Source of the DNA: Saprospiraceae bacterium
GTDB taxonomy: Bacteria > Bacteroidota > Bacteroidia > Chitinophagales > Saprospiraceae
Direction: 5' to 3'
DNA: 45,577 nt
Assembly (NCBI GenBank): GCA_020628085.1
Contig: JAHDFQ010000004.1
Span: forward strand, 25,685 to 71,261
Shown: positions 45,524 to 45,577 of the stretch, piece after piece
Numbering within the stretch: position 1 is the first letter of the stretch
How the letters are laid out: the number at the start of each line of letters is the position of its first letter
Notes under the pieces: generated by a model
What the model saw: the letters and a program-made list of their open reading frames with translations, nothing else
Told to the model about the DNA's origin: nothing
Database searches by the model: none
Translations under genes and position numbers: made by a program

Positions 45524-45577
45524 ATGTATTTGATTATACAAATACCTTGCTTCAATGAAGAAACGACACTCCCTTTG
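45524..45577 (+). CDS. Glycosyltransferase family 2, first 18 codons (runs off the window)
   Basis: ATG at 45524 opens MYLIIQIPCFNEETTLPL, the first strand and donor-binding loop of GT2 enzymes (IP-C-[FY]-N-E-E). The rest is outside the window. It shows that the polysaccharide locus continues beyond the long non-coding gap. Confidence 0.75.
   Translation, partial: MYLIIQIPCFNEETTLPL

Noticed and set aside
1-45577. CRISPR arrays, insertion sequences or rRNA/tRNA genes
   Set aside because: No regularly spaced short repeats, no transposase gene with terminal repeats, and no stretch with rRNA or tRNA character was seen anywhere in the window.

Overview
The window is low-GC DNA from a member of the Bacteroidota. 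Three things point there: promoter boxes of the Bacteroidota type (TAnnTTTG, the clearest before gcvP, asnS and the U32 gene), start codons in A-rich sequence without Shine-Dalgarno sites, and several protein families typical of the phylum (YwqK/MORN-like, U32, small 'PRPP synthetase-like' proteins, Ig-like/propeller surface proteins). I cannot settle the family. A flavobacterial or saprospirial organism is possible.

Positions 1-20058 are mostly housekeeping and unlinked small genes. They hold the 3' end of a GNAT-like gene coupled to an HTH gene (a toxin-antitoxin-like pair), an SDR protein, gcvP with a clear promoter and terminator, a small conserved protein, a two-gene envelope/stress unit (single-TM protein plus PRC-barrel protein), a secreted MORN-type protein, a ferric-reductase-like membrane protein, thioredoxin, and a U32 Fe-S hydroxylase-type gene that looks leaderless. 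A 1276-residue secreted protein follows, in which two seven-unit propellers each sit inside an Ig-like domain. The rest are a BioD/DRTGG ATPase, DUF1801, DCC, a secreted unknown, Uma2, and asnS with a structured leader.

Positions 20511-37319 (all +) are a surface polysaccharide locus. It encodes an ABC-2 exporter (Wzm/Wzt without a carbohydrate-binding tail) and a 1575-residue sulfotransferase/coiled-coil/GT4/GT2 fusion. Next come a 514-residue protein with two sulfotransferase domains in tandem and a small basic lipoprotein. The stretch ends with a tightly packed set: MBOAT O-acyltransferase, SGNH-like partner, FG-GAP/UnbV lipoprotein, and two large polytopic membrane proteins (GT-C-like and unknown).

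Positions 37324-43025 (all -) are a seven-gene operon read in the order GtrB/ArnC-like GT2, hexapeptide acyltransferase, WecD-like GNAT, CysH (APS reductase with the CC...CxxC cluster motif), NAD-dependent epimerase, and two SAM methyltransferases. From 43109 the + strand resumes with RffA/WecE transaminase and a GtrA-like flippase. After about 880 bp without a convincing gene, the first 18 codons of another GT2 run off the end.

Working model (inference): dTDP-Fuc4NAc is made by RffA and the WecD-like acetyltransferase (RmlA/RmlB must lie elsewhere). The GtrB-like enzyme may load a sugar, possibly this one, on undecaprenyl phosphate, GtrA may flip it, and a GT-C enzyme may add it outside the inner membrane. 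A main chain is built by the GT fusion, sulfated by up to three sulfotransferase domains, exported by Wzm/Wzt, and O-acylated by the MBOAT/SGNH pair. The least ordinary parts are the single-chain sulfotransferase-ruler-glycosyltransferase protein, the FG-GAP/UnbV lipoprotein inside an acyltransferase operon, an APS reductase inside a sugar operon, and the propeller-in-Ig protein.
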